Source: Calditrichales bacterium
Lineage (GTDB): Bacteria; Calditrichota; Calditrichia; Calditrichales; J004
Direction of reading: 5' to 3'
Length of the DNA stretch: 36,849 bases
Assembly: GCA_015493745.1 (NCBI GenBank)
Contig: WGCN01000049.1
Coordinates: 1-36,849, forward strand
Part shown: one piece after another, positions 29,233 to 36,849 of the stretch
Layout of the letters: the number at the start of each line of letters is the position of its first letter
How positions within the stretch are numbered: the stretch's first letter is position 1
The notes under the pieces: generated by a model
What the model was told of the DNA's origin: nothing
Database searches by the model: none
Seen by the model: the letters and a program-made list of their open reading frames with translations, nothing else
Program-made: the position numbers and the translations under genes

Positions 29233-31665
29233 TTAGCCGTTTACCCGCAGCACCACCATGGTCATGTCATCGTGCTGCGGCGCGTTGCCGGCAAAGCGCT
29301 CGATCTCGGCCAGGGCGTGGCGAATGGTGGCCGCCGCGCTCAGGCCGCTGTTTTCATGCAAAAAGCGGATAAAGCGCTCTTCCCCGTATTCCTCGTTATT
29401 TTCATTCATCGCTTCGGTAAAGCCGTCGGTGTAAAAAATAAGCGTTTGGCCAGTGCGCAGTTGAATTTCACCCTCGGCCAGGGTTTTTTCGAAGATGGGG
29501 CCCTGTTCCAGCCCCAGGCCGATACCGTGGGATTGAAGGAGTTGCGGGTCATGGCTGCCGTCGCTGAGCAGGATGGCCGGATTATGGCCGGCGCGGGCAT
29601 AACGCAGCCTGCGGTTTTCGGGATCGAGCACGGCGTAAAACATGCTTACAAACCAGGAGCGCTCTATGGTGCGATACATCAGGCTGTTGACCTTGGTCAA
29701 CACTGATTTCGGCGACAGGGTCGCCTCGGCGTGGGATTGCAGAATACCCTTGGTCAGGGTCATATATATGGCCGCCGGTACCCCCTTGCCGGAAACATCG
29801 GCAATGGCAATGCCCAGTTTGCCGTCCTGTAAGCGGATAAAGTCAAAATAGTCGCCGCCCACCTCCAGCGCCGGTTTACAAATGCCGGAAAGTTCAAAGC
29901 CGGGCAACCGGGGCTCCTCGCGCGGCAGCAGGCCCAGTTGCACCCGCCGGGCAATCTCCAGTTCCTTTTGCATGCGCGTACGCTCCTTAATACGCCGGAT
30001 ATGTTCCGGTTCGCTTCTTTGTTCCGGACGAAAGACGCGGCCGAAATAGAGGGCGTACAAGCCGGCGCCGGTCAGGGCCGTCAATAGGAAAAGGGCGCCA
30101 TAAACCGTATAGAGATAGCTGTTGTTTCCGGTAACCCACAAACTGCTGCTCTCCATCAAAATCTGCATGGAGAAATTGGAGGCCATGGCCGCCAGCAGAC
30201 CGTAATGCCAGAATATCCAGCCCTGTACCAGCCCGATGGCCAGATAGGGCAACAGGGTGTAATAGGAGGGCCATATGTCGAACATATTGCTGAAAAAGAT
30301 GGCCGACAGCGCCGAGACCAGGGCCGAGAGCCCCACGGCCATAAAGGGCGAAGCTTTCAGACGATAAAGGTAGCTGATGAGAAACTTGCGGAAAACCACA
30401 TCATGAAAAAAGATAGCATACACGGCCGTTGTCAACAGCGTAAGCAACGGCCAATAGCTATTGTAAATATCCGTGCCGCGCGGCATCAGCGGATGGGCCA
30501 GCCCCCATTGGTTAAGCAGATAGATGACCAGGTGAATGATGCCGTACAGAATGGCCCCAAAGGCCAGGCCCAGCGGCAATTCCCGCCCCACATTGCGGGT
30601 GAAGAATTTTCCGGCGAACAGGCTGTCTATACCGGACATCCACCGGGCGCGTTTGTCGCCGATATCCAGCTCGCTGGCCGACCAGGCGGTAAAGATGTTG
30701 ATAAAGATATACACATAGCTGACAGTCATCTGTATGCCCAGCAATATCCATTTGGTATAATAACGGCTGATGATACCGATGTTGTTACCGGTGCCCCAGG
30801 GATCCCAACTGTTGATGACGGTAACCACCAAAGCCACGTATACGATGACGGCAACCCATAAGCCGTGCCGGACGGCAATGGTGCCTTCGTGGTAGCGCCG
30901 CAGAAAAAGGATGAGAGTCAGCAGGCTTAGGGAGAGATAAACGATGATGGAAATGGTGTTGAACAACAGGTTGGCTCCGCCCACCGAAGCGATATTGCTC
31001 TGGGTCGGTTCCTGAAAATAGTGGTAAAAGCGGGTTATGCGGCCACCGCTGACGGTGATGTTTATGCGGTCCGCGCCTTCGGTGCCTTTAAGCCTTTTTT
31101 CAAAAACAAAGTCCATATCCAGGCGGTTGGGGTGTTCCGTCTGGTTACTGCGTACCAGGGTGTAACGGGAGGCATCCACGTCCGGCCACTGTTTCAGATA
31201 GTTTTGGGCAAAGACCAGGGCGCTGTCACTGTTCTGGCTGTCGCTGACGGAGTCGGGCAAAAAGTATCTATAACCGAGAATCCGGCCGCCGGCGGAAACA
31301 TAAACCTGGAACAGCTCTTCTTCCTTGTCCCGGGGAACATTTTTATAATAGAGTACCTGCCAGTAGCTCAGGGGCACGCCGGTGGTATCGCTAAACCTGA
31401 AAAAGCCGTCGATACCCAGGCTGTCGATCAGGGCATTGGCGCCGGTCTTGTCATAGCTGTAATAAGCATATTCACCAAAGTTCGTATACTCGAAGCCGTA
31501 CTCCTGCAGAAAATGTCGGGATTTATCCTTGGCCTCATCCATAGTGATTTGCGGCGGCAGATGCATGGCCGGCTGGGTTTGGATGGAAAAATGGTAACCC
31601 GCGTATATGGAAAAGAGGGCAAAGATGAAATAAAACAAAACAGGGGTACGGATATTCCTGGCCAT
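29233..31665 (-). CDS. Membrane PP2C/SpoIIE-type phosphatase with degenerate CPBP-like membrane region
   Basis: An 810-residue protein. One N-terminal helix (about 10-28) is followed by an extracytoplasmic domain of about 190 residues and then about ten membrane helices. Within these, FHDVVFRKFLISYLYRL and VQGWIFWHYGLLAAMASNF resemble the CPBP (CAAX-protease-like) motifs but lack the paired Glu and catalytic His. The C-terminal part (about 570-808) is a SpoIIE/RsbU PP2C phosphatase with GGDYFDF, IADVSGKGVPAAIYM, ARAGHNPAIL, FYTDGFTEA and HDDMTM, and its metal-binding Asp residues are intact. It should dephosphorylate a serine-phosphorylated anti-sigma antagonist in response to an external or membrane signal. 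GGAGG before the ATG. Confidence 0.88.
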   Translation of the reverse strand: MARNIRTPVLFYFIFALFSIYAGYHFSIQTQPAMHLPPQITMDEAKDKSRHFLQEYGFEYTNFGEYAYYSYDKTGANALIDSLGIDGFFRFSDTTGVPLSYWQVLYYKNVPRDKEEELFQVYVSAGGRILGYRYFLPDSVSDSQNSDSALVFAQNYLKQWPDVDASRYTLVRSNQTEHPNRLDMDFVFEKRLKGTEGADRINITVSGGRITRFYHYFQEPTQSNIASVGGANLLFNTISIIVYLSLSLLTLILFLRRYHEGTIAVRHGLWVAVIVYVALVVTVINSWDPWGTGNNIGIISRYYTKWILLGIQMTVSYVYIFINIFTAWSASELDIGDKRARWMSGIDSLFAGKFFTRNVGRELPLGLAFGAILYGIIHLVIYLLNQWGLAHPLMPRGTDIYNSYWPLLTLLTTAVYAIFFHDVVFRKFLISYLYRLKASPFMAVGLSALVSALSAIFFSNMFDIWPSYYTLLPYLAIGLVQGWIFWHYGLLAAMASNFSMQILMESSSLWVTGNNSYLYTVYGALFLLTALTGAGLYALYFGRVFRPEQRSEPEHIRRIKERTRMQKELEIARRVQLGLLPREEPRLPGFELSGICKPALEVGGDYFDFIRLQDGKLGIAIADVSGKGVPAAIYMTLTKGILQSHAEATLSPKSVLTKVNSLMYRTIERSWFVSMFYAVLDPENRRLRYARAGHNPAILLSDGSHDPQLLQSHGIGLGLEQGPIFEKTLAEGEIQLRTGQTLIFYTDGFTEAMNENNEEYGEERFIRFLHENSGLSAAATIRHALAEIERFAGNAPQHDDMTMVVLRVNG

Positions 31666-31707
31666 AAGTCCTCCGGTTTCAACACATCGGTAAACATAGT
31701 CATACGA

Positions 31708-31750
31708 GCCCGCTAATCAAAAAGTTTTAAAATTTTAACTTTATGCGGGC
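31708..31750 (-). promoter_or_regulatory. Leader hairpin upstream of the PP2C gene
   Basis: GCCCGC (31708-31713) pairs with GCGGGC (31745-31750), and inside them AAAGTT (31721-31726) with AACTTT (31737-31742). There is no T-run on either side. It lies in the presumed leader, 43-85 bases before the ATG at 31665. Confidence 0.4.
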
Positions 31751-31786
31751 GGACGAAAGCCCGGGCCGTTGCTCCCGGTGTTCAAT

Positions 31787-31820
31787 CAAATTTAGGTTTC
31801 GGCGTCTGCGCGGCTACAAA
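31787..31820 (-). promoter_or_regulatory. Candidate Bacteroidota-type promoter of the PP2C gene
   Basis: On the minus strand TTTG (31820-31817), 22 bases, TAAATTTG (31794-31787), an exact match to TAnnTTTG though the spacer is at the long end of the range. The leader would be about 120 bases and include the hairpin at 31708-31750. Confidence 0.4.
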
Positions 31821-31962
31821 GTATTTTATAAATGTGAAATAAGTGCTCCGTTTTTTCCGTTAAAGAAATTTAAGGTCTTTTAATTATTCATCTCTTCAAA
31901 GTTCATATACCGTAAATGATTACGATATAGACCATACCATTGCCAAAAAAAGGAGGCATGTG

Positions 31963-33072
31963 ATGGAAATAAATAATGAGAAAAAATGGATGCCCTTAAC
32001 GTTAATCTTTCTTTTTATGATAGTGTTTGTTTCGGGAAACCTGTTTGCCGGGGGGGATGACGCCCGTACACCGTCGCTGACGCAGGGGACTACTGAGAAT
32101 TCGAGCCCGCGGGCTTTTTTTAAACAATTCCGTTCCACCGGTGATGTGGATGTTGTAATCATCGAAAGCCAATCGATAAATTCGGGGCACAGTATGGATA
32201 CCGTTTGGCAGCGCACGGCCGGCCGGCTGAACCTGAGCAGCCAAATATATTCGCAGGCCTATCTGGACAGTTTAAGCCGGGTACCGGCTCAAAGTGTGCT
32301 TATTATCGCTTCCGGCCTTATAGATATCTCCGACGCCCGCCGGGATTCCATTCTCACTTTTGTTCGACGGGGCGGAAATGTCTATTTACAGGCCGAATAT
32401 ACCTGTACTTATACCACAAATCTGGCCTTTGTGGCTCTCGTGGATTCCCTCGGAGGTATGTTTGAGACGGAGGGAACGGTTTCCGGGCAACTGGTTCCCA
32501 TGCTTGTTAGCGGCGGGTTGAATTCAAATTACAATAAAGTGGATACGCTGGATTATTTCTGGTACGGCTGCGCGGGCAGCGGTGATTCGACGGTAACCCC
32601 TTTCCTTACGTATAACGGACAGCACTTCGGTTATGTTTTTACACCGCCCGATGATCGTTACGGCAAAATCATAAGCACCACGGATCAGGATTGGATCCGC
32701 ACCCTGGCCAGCGATGAACTTATGGAAAATATTCTTTACAGCTTATACAGCCGGGCCACAACGATCCGGGAAGAAAACAGACCCGGCGCTCCCTCGGGCT
32801 TTGTGTTACGCCAGAATTATCCCAATCCGTTTAATCCCGTTACCACCATTAGCTATGATTTGTTTATAGACAGCAAAGTCACGCTTACGGTTTATGATAT
32901 GACCGGCCGGGAAATACGTACCCTGATCAACGGACAGAGTCAGGTTCCCGGCGCGCATATGGTTCGCTTTGAAAGTTCCGGTTTGTCATCGGGCCTCTAT
33001 CTGTATAAGCTTGCGGTGGATAATCGTCAGGGCAGCTTTACCCGGACGCGGGCCATGATTTTGCTTAAATAA
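31963..33072 (+). CDS. Secreted protein with GATase1-like (DUF4350-like) region and T9SS type A sorting domain
   Basis: A 369-residue protein. An N-terminal signal peptide (about 1-30) is followed by a Rossmann-like region (about 55-245) with DVDVVIIESQSI, SVLIIASGLIDISDARRD and FVRRGGNVYLQAEY. This resembles the glutamine-amidotransferase-like folds of DUF4350 and similar domains without a visible catalytic cysteine. The last 90 residues are a T9SS type A sorting domain: QNYPNPFNPVTTISYDL, VYDMTGREIRTL, SGLYLYKL and a terminal TRAMILLK. It should cross the outer membrane by type IX secretion. I choose ATG 31963 (AGGAGG 6 bases upstream) over GTG 31960. The next T9SS gene is 35 bases downstream. 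Confidence 0.85.
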   Translation: MEINNEKKWMPLTLIFLFMIVFVSGNLFAGGDDARTPSLTQGTTENSSPRAFFKQFRSTGDVDVVIIESQSINSGHSMDTVWQRTAGRLNLSSQIYSQAYLDSLSRVPAQSVLIIASGLIDISDARRDSILTFVRRGGNVYLQAEYTCTYTTNLAFVALVDSLGGMFETEGTVSGQLVPMLVSGGLNSNYNKVDTLDYFWYGCAGSGDSTVTPFLTYNGQHFGYVFTPPDDRYGKIISTTDQDWIRTLASDELMENILYSLYSRATTIREENRPGAPSGFVLRQNYPNPFNPVTTISYDLFIDSKVTLTVYDMTGREIRTLINGQSQVPGAHMVRFESSGLSSGLYLYKLAVDNRQGSFTRTRAMILLK

Positions 33073-33107
33073 TTGAAACAGGGTGATACTTTAAAAAGGA
33101 GCCGTGC

Positions 33108-35546
33108 ATGCTGTCATTTAAATATTCTTCCGTTTTAGGCGGTCTGGCGCTGCTGGGCCTTGTATTTCCGGCGCGGGCGCAATTTATCGAACATACCGTG
33201 GCCGGCGGCGATCATGCCACCGTCGGCGCCTATTGGGTTCATGCCGCCGATGTGGACGGCGACGGCGATTTGGATATCCTCTCCGCCTCCAAGTATGATG
33301 ACCGTATCGCCTGGCGCGAGAATGACGGCCAGGGTAATTTTATTCCGCACACCATCAGCCTGCACGCCCACGGCGCCCGCTCGGTTTACGCCATCGACAT
33401 GGACGGTGACGGCGACATGGATGTGCTTTCCGCTTCCCGGGAAGATGATGATATCAGTTGGTATGAAAACGACGGCAACGAGCATTTTATCGAACACACT
33501 GTCAGCGATCTGGCCGACGGCGCCTATGACGTCTATGCCGCCGATGTGGATGGCGACGGGGATGTGGATGTGCTGTCCGCCTCGCGCTATGATGATACCG
33601 TGGCCTGGTACGAAAATGACGGCAATCAGCTATTTACCCGGCACGTGGTCAGCGATAGCGCCAACAGTGCCCGCTCGGTTCATGCCGCCGATATGGACGG
33701 TGACGGGGATATGGATATCCTTTCCGCCTCGGTAGGCGATGACAAGGTGGCCTGGTACGAAAATGACGGCAATGGCCTCTTCAGTGAACGGCTCATAAGC
33801 GATCAGGCCAACGGGGCGCGCACGGTTTATGCCGCGGACGTGGACGGCGACGGCGACCTGGATGTGCTGTCCGCCTCGGTTTACGATGATAAAATCGCCT
33901 GGTATGAAAATGACGGCAACGCCGCTTTTACCGCCCATACCGTAACCACCGGGGCGGATTATGTGTACAGGGTTTTTCCAGGGGATGTTGACGGTGACGG
34001 GGATATCGATCTGGTTTCCGCCTCGCGCTATGATGATACGGTGGCCTGGTACGAAAATGACGGCAATCAGAACTTTACCGCGCATATCATCACCACGCAG
34101 ACCAACAGCGTCCGTTCCGTTTTTGCCGCCGATATGGACGGCGACGGGGATACGGATATTCTTTCCGCCTCGGTGAATGACAACAGGCTGGTCTGGTTTG
34201 AAAACGATGGCAGCCAGAATTTTAGCGACCACACCCTTAGCTCCGGCCCGGCGGGCGTTTATGCCGTTCATGCCGCGGATATGGATGGCGACGGCGATGT
34301 GGATATGCTTTCCGCCTCCATCCGGGATGATAAGGTGGCCTGGTATGAAAACGACGGTAGCCAGGGATTTACGGAACATGCCATTACCGAAAACGCCGCC
34401 GGCGCCCGCGCCGTGTTTGCCGCCGATGTGGACGGCGACGGGGATATGGATGCGCTTTCCGCCTCCGAGGATGACGATACCATCGCCTGGTATGAAAACG
34501 ATGGCACGCAGAATTTTACCCCCCACGTTATAGTGAACAATCTGACGCGGGCTAAAAATGTCTATGCCGCCGATGTGGACGGGGATGGCGATATCGATGT
34601 GCTTTCGGCCTCCTCCGGCGACGATATCGTGGCCTGGTACGAGAATGACGGCAGCCAGAACTTTGCCATGCACACCGTCAGCGACAGTGCCGATGGCGCC
34701 CGTTCGGTTATCACGGCTGATGTGGACGGCGACGGCGATATGGATATTCTTTCCGCTTCCCGTTACGACAGCACCGTGGCCTGGTATGAGAATGACGGCG
34801 CGCAAAATTTCCGCCGCCATGTTGTCACCAACAGCGCTGGCGGCGCCTATTCCGTGTTCAGCGTGGATATGGACGGCGACGGCGATACGGATATCCTGTC
34901 CGCTTCGATGAATGACAATACCGTGGCCTGGTATGAGAATGACGGCAGTCAGAACTTTTCCACCCATGTGATCAGCGACAGCGCCTCTTCGGCCCGTTCC
35001 GTTTTCGCCCTGGATATGGATGGTGACGGGGATACGGATGTGCTTTCCGCCTCGGCTTATGACGATAAAATCGTCTGGTATGTCAATGATGGCGGCCAGA
35101 CGTTCAGCGCGCATACGGTGAGCATGCGGGCCGTGGGCGCCCGTTCCGTTTTTGCCGCGGATGTGGACGGCGACGGTGATATGGATGTGCTCTCCGCTTC
35201 CTATGATGATTCCAAGGTGGCCTGGTATGAAAACACGGGTGTTACCGGCCTGGCCTACAAGAGCGCGCCCGGTATTCCCGTCACGGCGGCGCTGCACGTC
35301 AACTATCCCAATCCCTTTAACCCGCAAACGGTGATCCGTTACGATCTGCCGCGCAAAAGTGTGGTAAGTCTGGTCATCTATGATCTGACCGGGCGCCGGG
35401 TTAAGACTTTGCTTAACCGCCTTCAGGAGGCCGGACGGCATTCCCTGGTGTTCAACGCCCCTTCCCTGGCCAGCGGTATCTATATCTACCGGCTTAGTAC
35501 CTCGGACGGTTTTCTGCGGAGCCGTAAGATGATCTTGCTGAAATAG
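33108..35546 (+). CDS. Secreted FG-GAP/VCBS repeat protein, 14 exact 49-residue repeats, T9SS type A sorting domain
   Basis: An 812-residue cell-surface or secreted protein. The signal peptide ends ...FPARA (cleavage before Q25). Residues 26-711 are 14 repeats of exactly 49 residues, each with a calcium-type loop DxDGDGDxD, LSAS, WYENDG and FxxHxVS, as in FG-GAP/VCBS propellers. A linker and a T9SS sorting domain follow (NYPNPFNPQTVIRYDL, YDLTGRRVKTL, SGIYIYRL, SRKMILLK). The repeat is in the phase that starts with FIEHTV directly at the mature N-terminus. AAGGAG lies before the ATG. It is probably a ligand-, polymer- or cell-adhesion protein; no enzymatic residues are visible. It is in one transcript with the previous gene. 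Confidence 0.93.
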   Translation: MLSFKYSSVLGGLALLGLVFPARAQFIEHTVAGGDHATVGAYWVHAADVDGDGDLDILSASKYDDRIAWRENDGQGNFIPHTISLHAHGARSVYAIDMDGDGDMDVLSASREDDDISWYENDGNEHFIEHTVSDLADGAYDVYAADVDGDGDVDVLSASRYDDTVAWYENDGNQLFTRHVVSDSANSARSVHAADMDGDGDMDILSASVGDDKVAWYENDGNGLFSERLISDQANGARTVYAADVDGDGDLDVLSASVYDDKIAWYENDGNAAFTAHTVTTGADYVYRVFPGDVDGDGDIDLVSASRYDDTVAWYENDGNQNFTAHIITTQTNSVRSVFAADMDGDGDTDILSASVNDNRLVWFENDGSQNFSDHTLSSGPAGVYAVHAADMDGDGDVDMLSASIRDDKVAWYENDGSQGFTEHAITENAAGARAVFAADVDGDGDMDALSASEDDDTIAWYENDGTQNFTPHVIVNNLTRAKNVYAADVDGDGDIDVLSASSGDDIVAWYENDGSQNFAMHTVSDSADGARSVITADVDGDGDMDILSASRYDSTVAWYENDGAQNFRRHVVTNSAGGAYSVFSVDMDGDGDTDILSASMNDNTVAWYENDGSQNFSTHVISDSASSARSVFALDMDGDGDTDVLSASAYDDKIVWYVNDGGQTFSAHTVSMRAVGARSVFAADVDGDGDMDVLSASYDDSKVAWYENTGVTGLAYKSAPGIPVTAALHVNYPNPFNPQTVIRYDLPRKSVVSLVIYDLTGRRVKTLLNRLQEAGRHSLVFNAPSLASGIYIYRLSTSDGFLRSRKMILLK
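33183..35240 (+). repeat. Coding tandem repeat, 14 units of 147 bases
   Basis: The 14 repeats inside the preceding gene all have the same length (147 bases) with no insertion or deletion. The copies differ at many positions, largely at third codon positions, and the protein consensus is close to AADVDGDGDxDVLSAS. This points to duplication under protein-level selection rather than a very recent expansion. Confidence 0.9.
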
Positions 35547-35616
35547 ACATGGCCTCATGTGCCGCCGGAAATCTCGCGGTTTCCGTTTGTGATCCGTGGT
35601 GAGAAAAGTGTTGCCC

Positions 35617-35643
35617 GGCCCGTCTTATTCCGGCGGGCCTTTT
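35617..35643 (+). terminator. Rho-independent terminator after the T9SS gene pair
   Basis: GGCCCG (35617-35622) and CGGGCC (35634-35639) form a 6-base G-C stem with an 11-base loop, followed by four T residues, about 70 bases after the stop. Confidence 0.75.
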
Positions 35644-35683
35644 ATACCTGCCGCGGACACGGCGGCCGGGAAAATATCCCCGG

Positions 35684-35712
35684 TTTGCTTTACCCCCGGA
35701 ATGTGATATATT
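35684..35712 (+). promoter_or_regulatory. Possible promoter of the S9/TolB-like gene
   Basis: TTTG (35684-35687), 19 bases, TATATT (35707-35712) followed by GC. It fits either a weak sigma-70 promoter with TATATT or an imperfect TAnnTTTG form. The leader would be about 85 bases. Confidence 0.3.
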
Positions 35713-35801
35713 GCCCTCATATTCAAACCGGGCGGATAAAAAAGTCCGGTGAAAAAGAGACCGGCTCACAATCATTTTACCCTTACCGGGGAGGAGAGGC
35801 T

Positions 35802-36849
35802 ATGAAACTGTTTATTGTCATCCTGACATCATTGCTGTTTACAATGTGCTCACAGCGGGAGGTGAAGCAATACTCCATAGAGCAGTTCTATAAAAATAAA
35901 CAAATTTACGGTGGAACCTTCTCTCCCGATAATTCCACCCTGCTGGTCACCAGTAACCAAACGGGAATCTATAATGTTTTTGCCCTACCGGTGGACGGTT
36001 CTCCGGCCCGGCCGCTGACACACTCGGAAAAAGAATCCTTTTTTGCCGTTTCTTACCTGCCCGACGGCAACGGTTTCCTCTATTCCGCGGATGAAGGAGG
36101 AAATGAAAACAATCATCTGTTTTGGGTGGACAGCAGCGGACGGACAAGCGACATCACCCCTTTTGACAAATCCAAATCCGCTTTTTTCAAATGGAGCCAT
36201 GACGGAAAAAGCTTTTTTCTGACTTCCAATAAAAGGGATCCGAAATTTTTTGACCTGTATGAAAAGAAAATAAGCGCCCTGGATGATGCCCGGGCCCTGA
36301 CCATGATTTATCGTAATGATCAGGGATTTTCCATCGGCGCGGTTTCGGAGAATAAAAAGTATCTCGCCCTGTCGCGGGCTGTCACCACCAGCATGAATGA
36401 GTTATTCCTGTATGACCGGGAAAACGGCGCTTTAAAGCGTATTTCCACCGAGGGGGAGGATGCCTCCTACGCTCCCCAATACTTTGATCTGCAAAGCGCC
36501 TATCTGTACTACCTGACCAATGAAGGGAGCGAATACACCTATCTGGCGCGCTATAATCTTAAAGATGGTGGCAGGGAAAAGGTTTTTTCCACCAACTGGG
36601 ATGTATGGTACGCCAATACCTCGCATAATGAAAAATACCGGGTTATCGGCATCAACGAGGATGCCCGTACGGTGATACATCTCTTCGAGCGGCAAAGCGG
36701 CCGGGAGGTGAAGGTGCCGGACATAGAAGGGGGCAGTATCAGCTCGGTCGGCATCAGCCGTGATGAACGCCTGTTGCGGCTGACGGTCAGCTCGTCGGCC
36801 ATGCCCGCCAATATTTATGTGTATGACCTTGGGGCGGGCACTCTGAAAC
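35802..36849 (+). CDS. S9-peptidase/TolB-like beta-propeller lipoprotein (partial, 3' end outside window)
   Basis: The frame from ATG 35802 stays open to the window edge, 349 residues so far. It starts with a lipoprotein signal (MKLFIVILTSLLFTMCSQ). A series of WD40/TolB-like blades follows (GGTFSPDNSTLLVTSNQTG, FKWSHDGKSFFLTSNK, YAPQYFDLQSAYLYYLTNEG), which is the N-terminal propeller of many S9 prolyl oligopeptidases. The catalytic alpha/beta-hydrolase domain, which decides the call, would lie beyond the window. It could instead be a TolB-type protein only. The GGGGAGGAGAGG ribosome site is strong. It starts after the terminator of the T9SS pair. Confidence 0.75.
   Translation, partial: MKLFIVILTSLLFTMCSQREVKQYSIEQFYKNKQIYGGTFSPDNSTLLVTSNQTGIYNVFALPVDGSPARPLTHSEKESFFAVSYLPDGNGFLYSADEGGNENNHLFWVDSSGRTSDITPFDKSKSAFFKWSHDGKSFFLTSNKRDPKFFDLYEKKISALDDARALTMIYRNDQGFSIGAVSENKKYLALSRAVTTSMNELFLYDRENGALKRISTEGEDASYAPQYFDLQSAYLYYLTNEGSEYTYLARYNLKDGGREKVFSTNWDVWYANTSHNEKYRVIGINEDARTVIHLFERQSGREVKVPDIEGGSISSVGISRDERLLRLTVSSSAMPANIYVYDLGAGTLK

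Noticed and set aside
33183-35240. Regular tandem repetition suggesting a CRISPR or satellite array
   Set aside because: The period of 147 bases is a multiple of three, the copies encode a protein repeat, and there are no short identical repeats separated by unique spacers.
33630-35558. Long 642-residue open frame on the minus strand across the repeat gene
   Set aside because: It is a shadow of the repeated, G-C-rich codons of the plus-strand VCBS gene. It has no ribosome site and no family features, while the plus strand has a signal peptide, calcium loops and a sorting domain.

Overview
The window looks like chromosomal DNA from a Gram-negative bacterium of the FCB group (Fibrobacterota-Chlorobiota-Bacteroidota and allies). 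My best guess is a Calditrichota- or KSB1-like lineage. The signs are two secreted proteins ending in type IX secretion (T9SS type A) C-terminal sorting domains (NYPNPFNP...LYxYxL...RxMILLK), a GWxTD-domain protein, a TonB-ExbB-ExbD set, many lipoproteins, and several promoter candidates of the Bacteroidota type (TTTG, about 20 bases, TAnnTTTG). The phylum is an inference; the outer membrane and T9SS signals are read from the sequence. I see no tRNA, rRNA, CRISPR array, insertion sequence or prophage.

Layout. (1) 1-7418, minus strand: an efflux operon led by a TetR repressor, then TolC-like outer membrane factor, HlyD-like lipoprotein adaptor, a short-chain dehydrogenase, an RND pump and a partial NAD(P)-binding epimerase-like gene. 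Two copies of a TetR-type palindrome flank tetR. (2) 7538-8113: a c-type heme Tll0287-like lipoprotein. (3) 8391-11655, plus: uppP, an NSS-family sodium symporter and holA, tightly packed. (4) 11735-14207, plus: an ECF sigma factor with a membrane anti-sigma partner, then a membrane-anchored GAF protein. (5) 14306-18331, minus: mazG, a soluble histidine kinase and an NtrC-like sigma-54 activator, followed by a strong candidate sigma-54 promoter driving a 68-residue protein and a receiver-like protein that has lost its phosphorylation site. A second promoter of the same form (TGGCACG-N4-TTGT) lies before an outer membrane barrel gene at 25381, so this may be a small sigma-54 regulon.

(6) 18596-21099, plus: pfkA, then nfeD and an SPFH/stomatin gene. 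(7) 21138-25060, minus: tonB-exbB-exbD run on into an atypical homoserine dehydrogenase-like gene and a fumarylacetoacetate hydrolase-family gene that overlaps it. (8) 26034-28933, minus: a zinc-independent MDR oxidoreductase, a small lipoprotein translationally coupled to a TlpA-like thioredoxin lipoprotein, and a GWxTD protein. (9) 29233-31665, minus: a large membrane protein with a degenerate CPBP-like region fused to a PP2C/SpoIIE phosphatase. (10) 31963-35546, plus: two T9SS cargo proteins; the second is 14 exact 49-residue FG-GAP/VCBS repeats starting right after its signal peptide. (11) 35802 to the right edge: N-terminal part of an S9-peptidase/TolB-like propeller lipoprotein.

The most interesting candidates are the sigma-54 module in region 5 with its remote target, the perfectly periodic 14-repeat secreted protein, the altered homoserine dehydrogenase in the TonB operon, and the CPBP-PP2C fusion.
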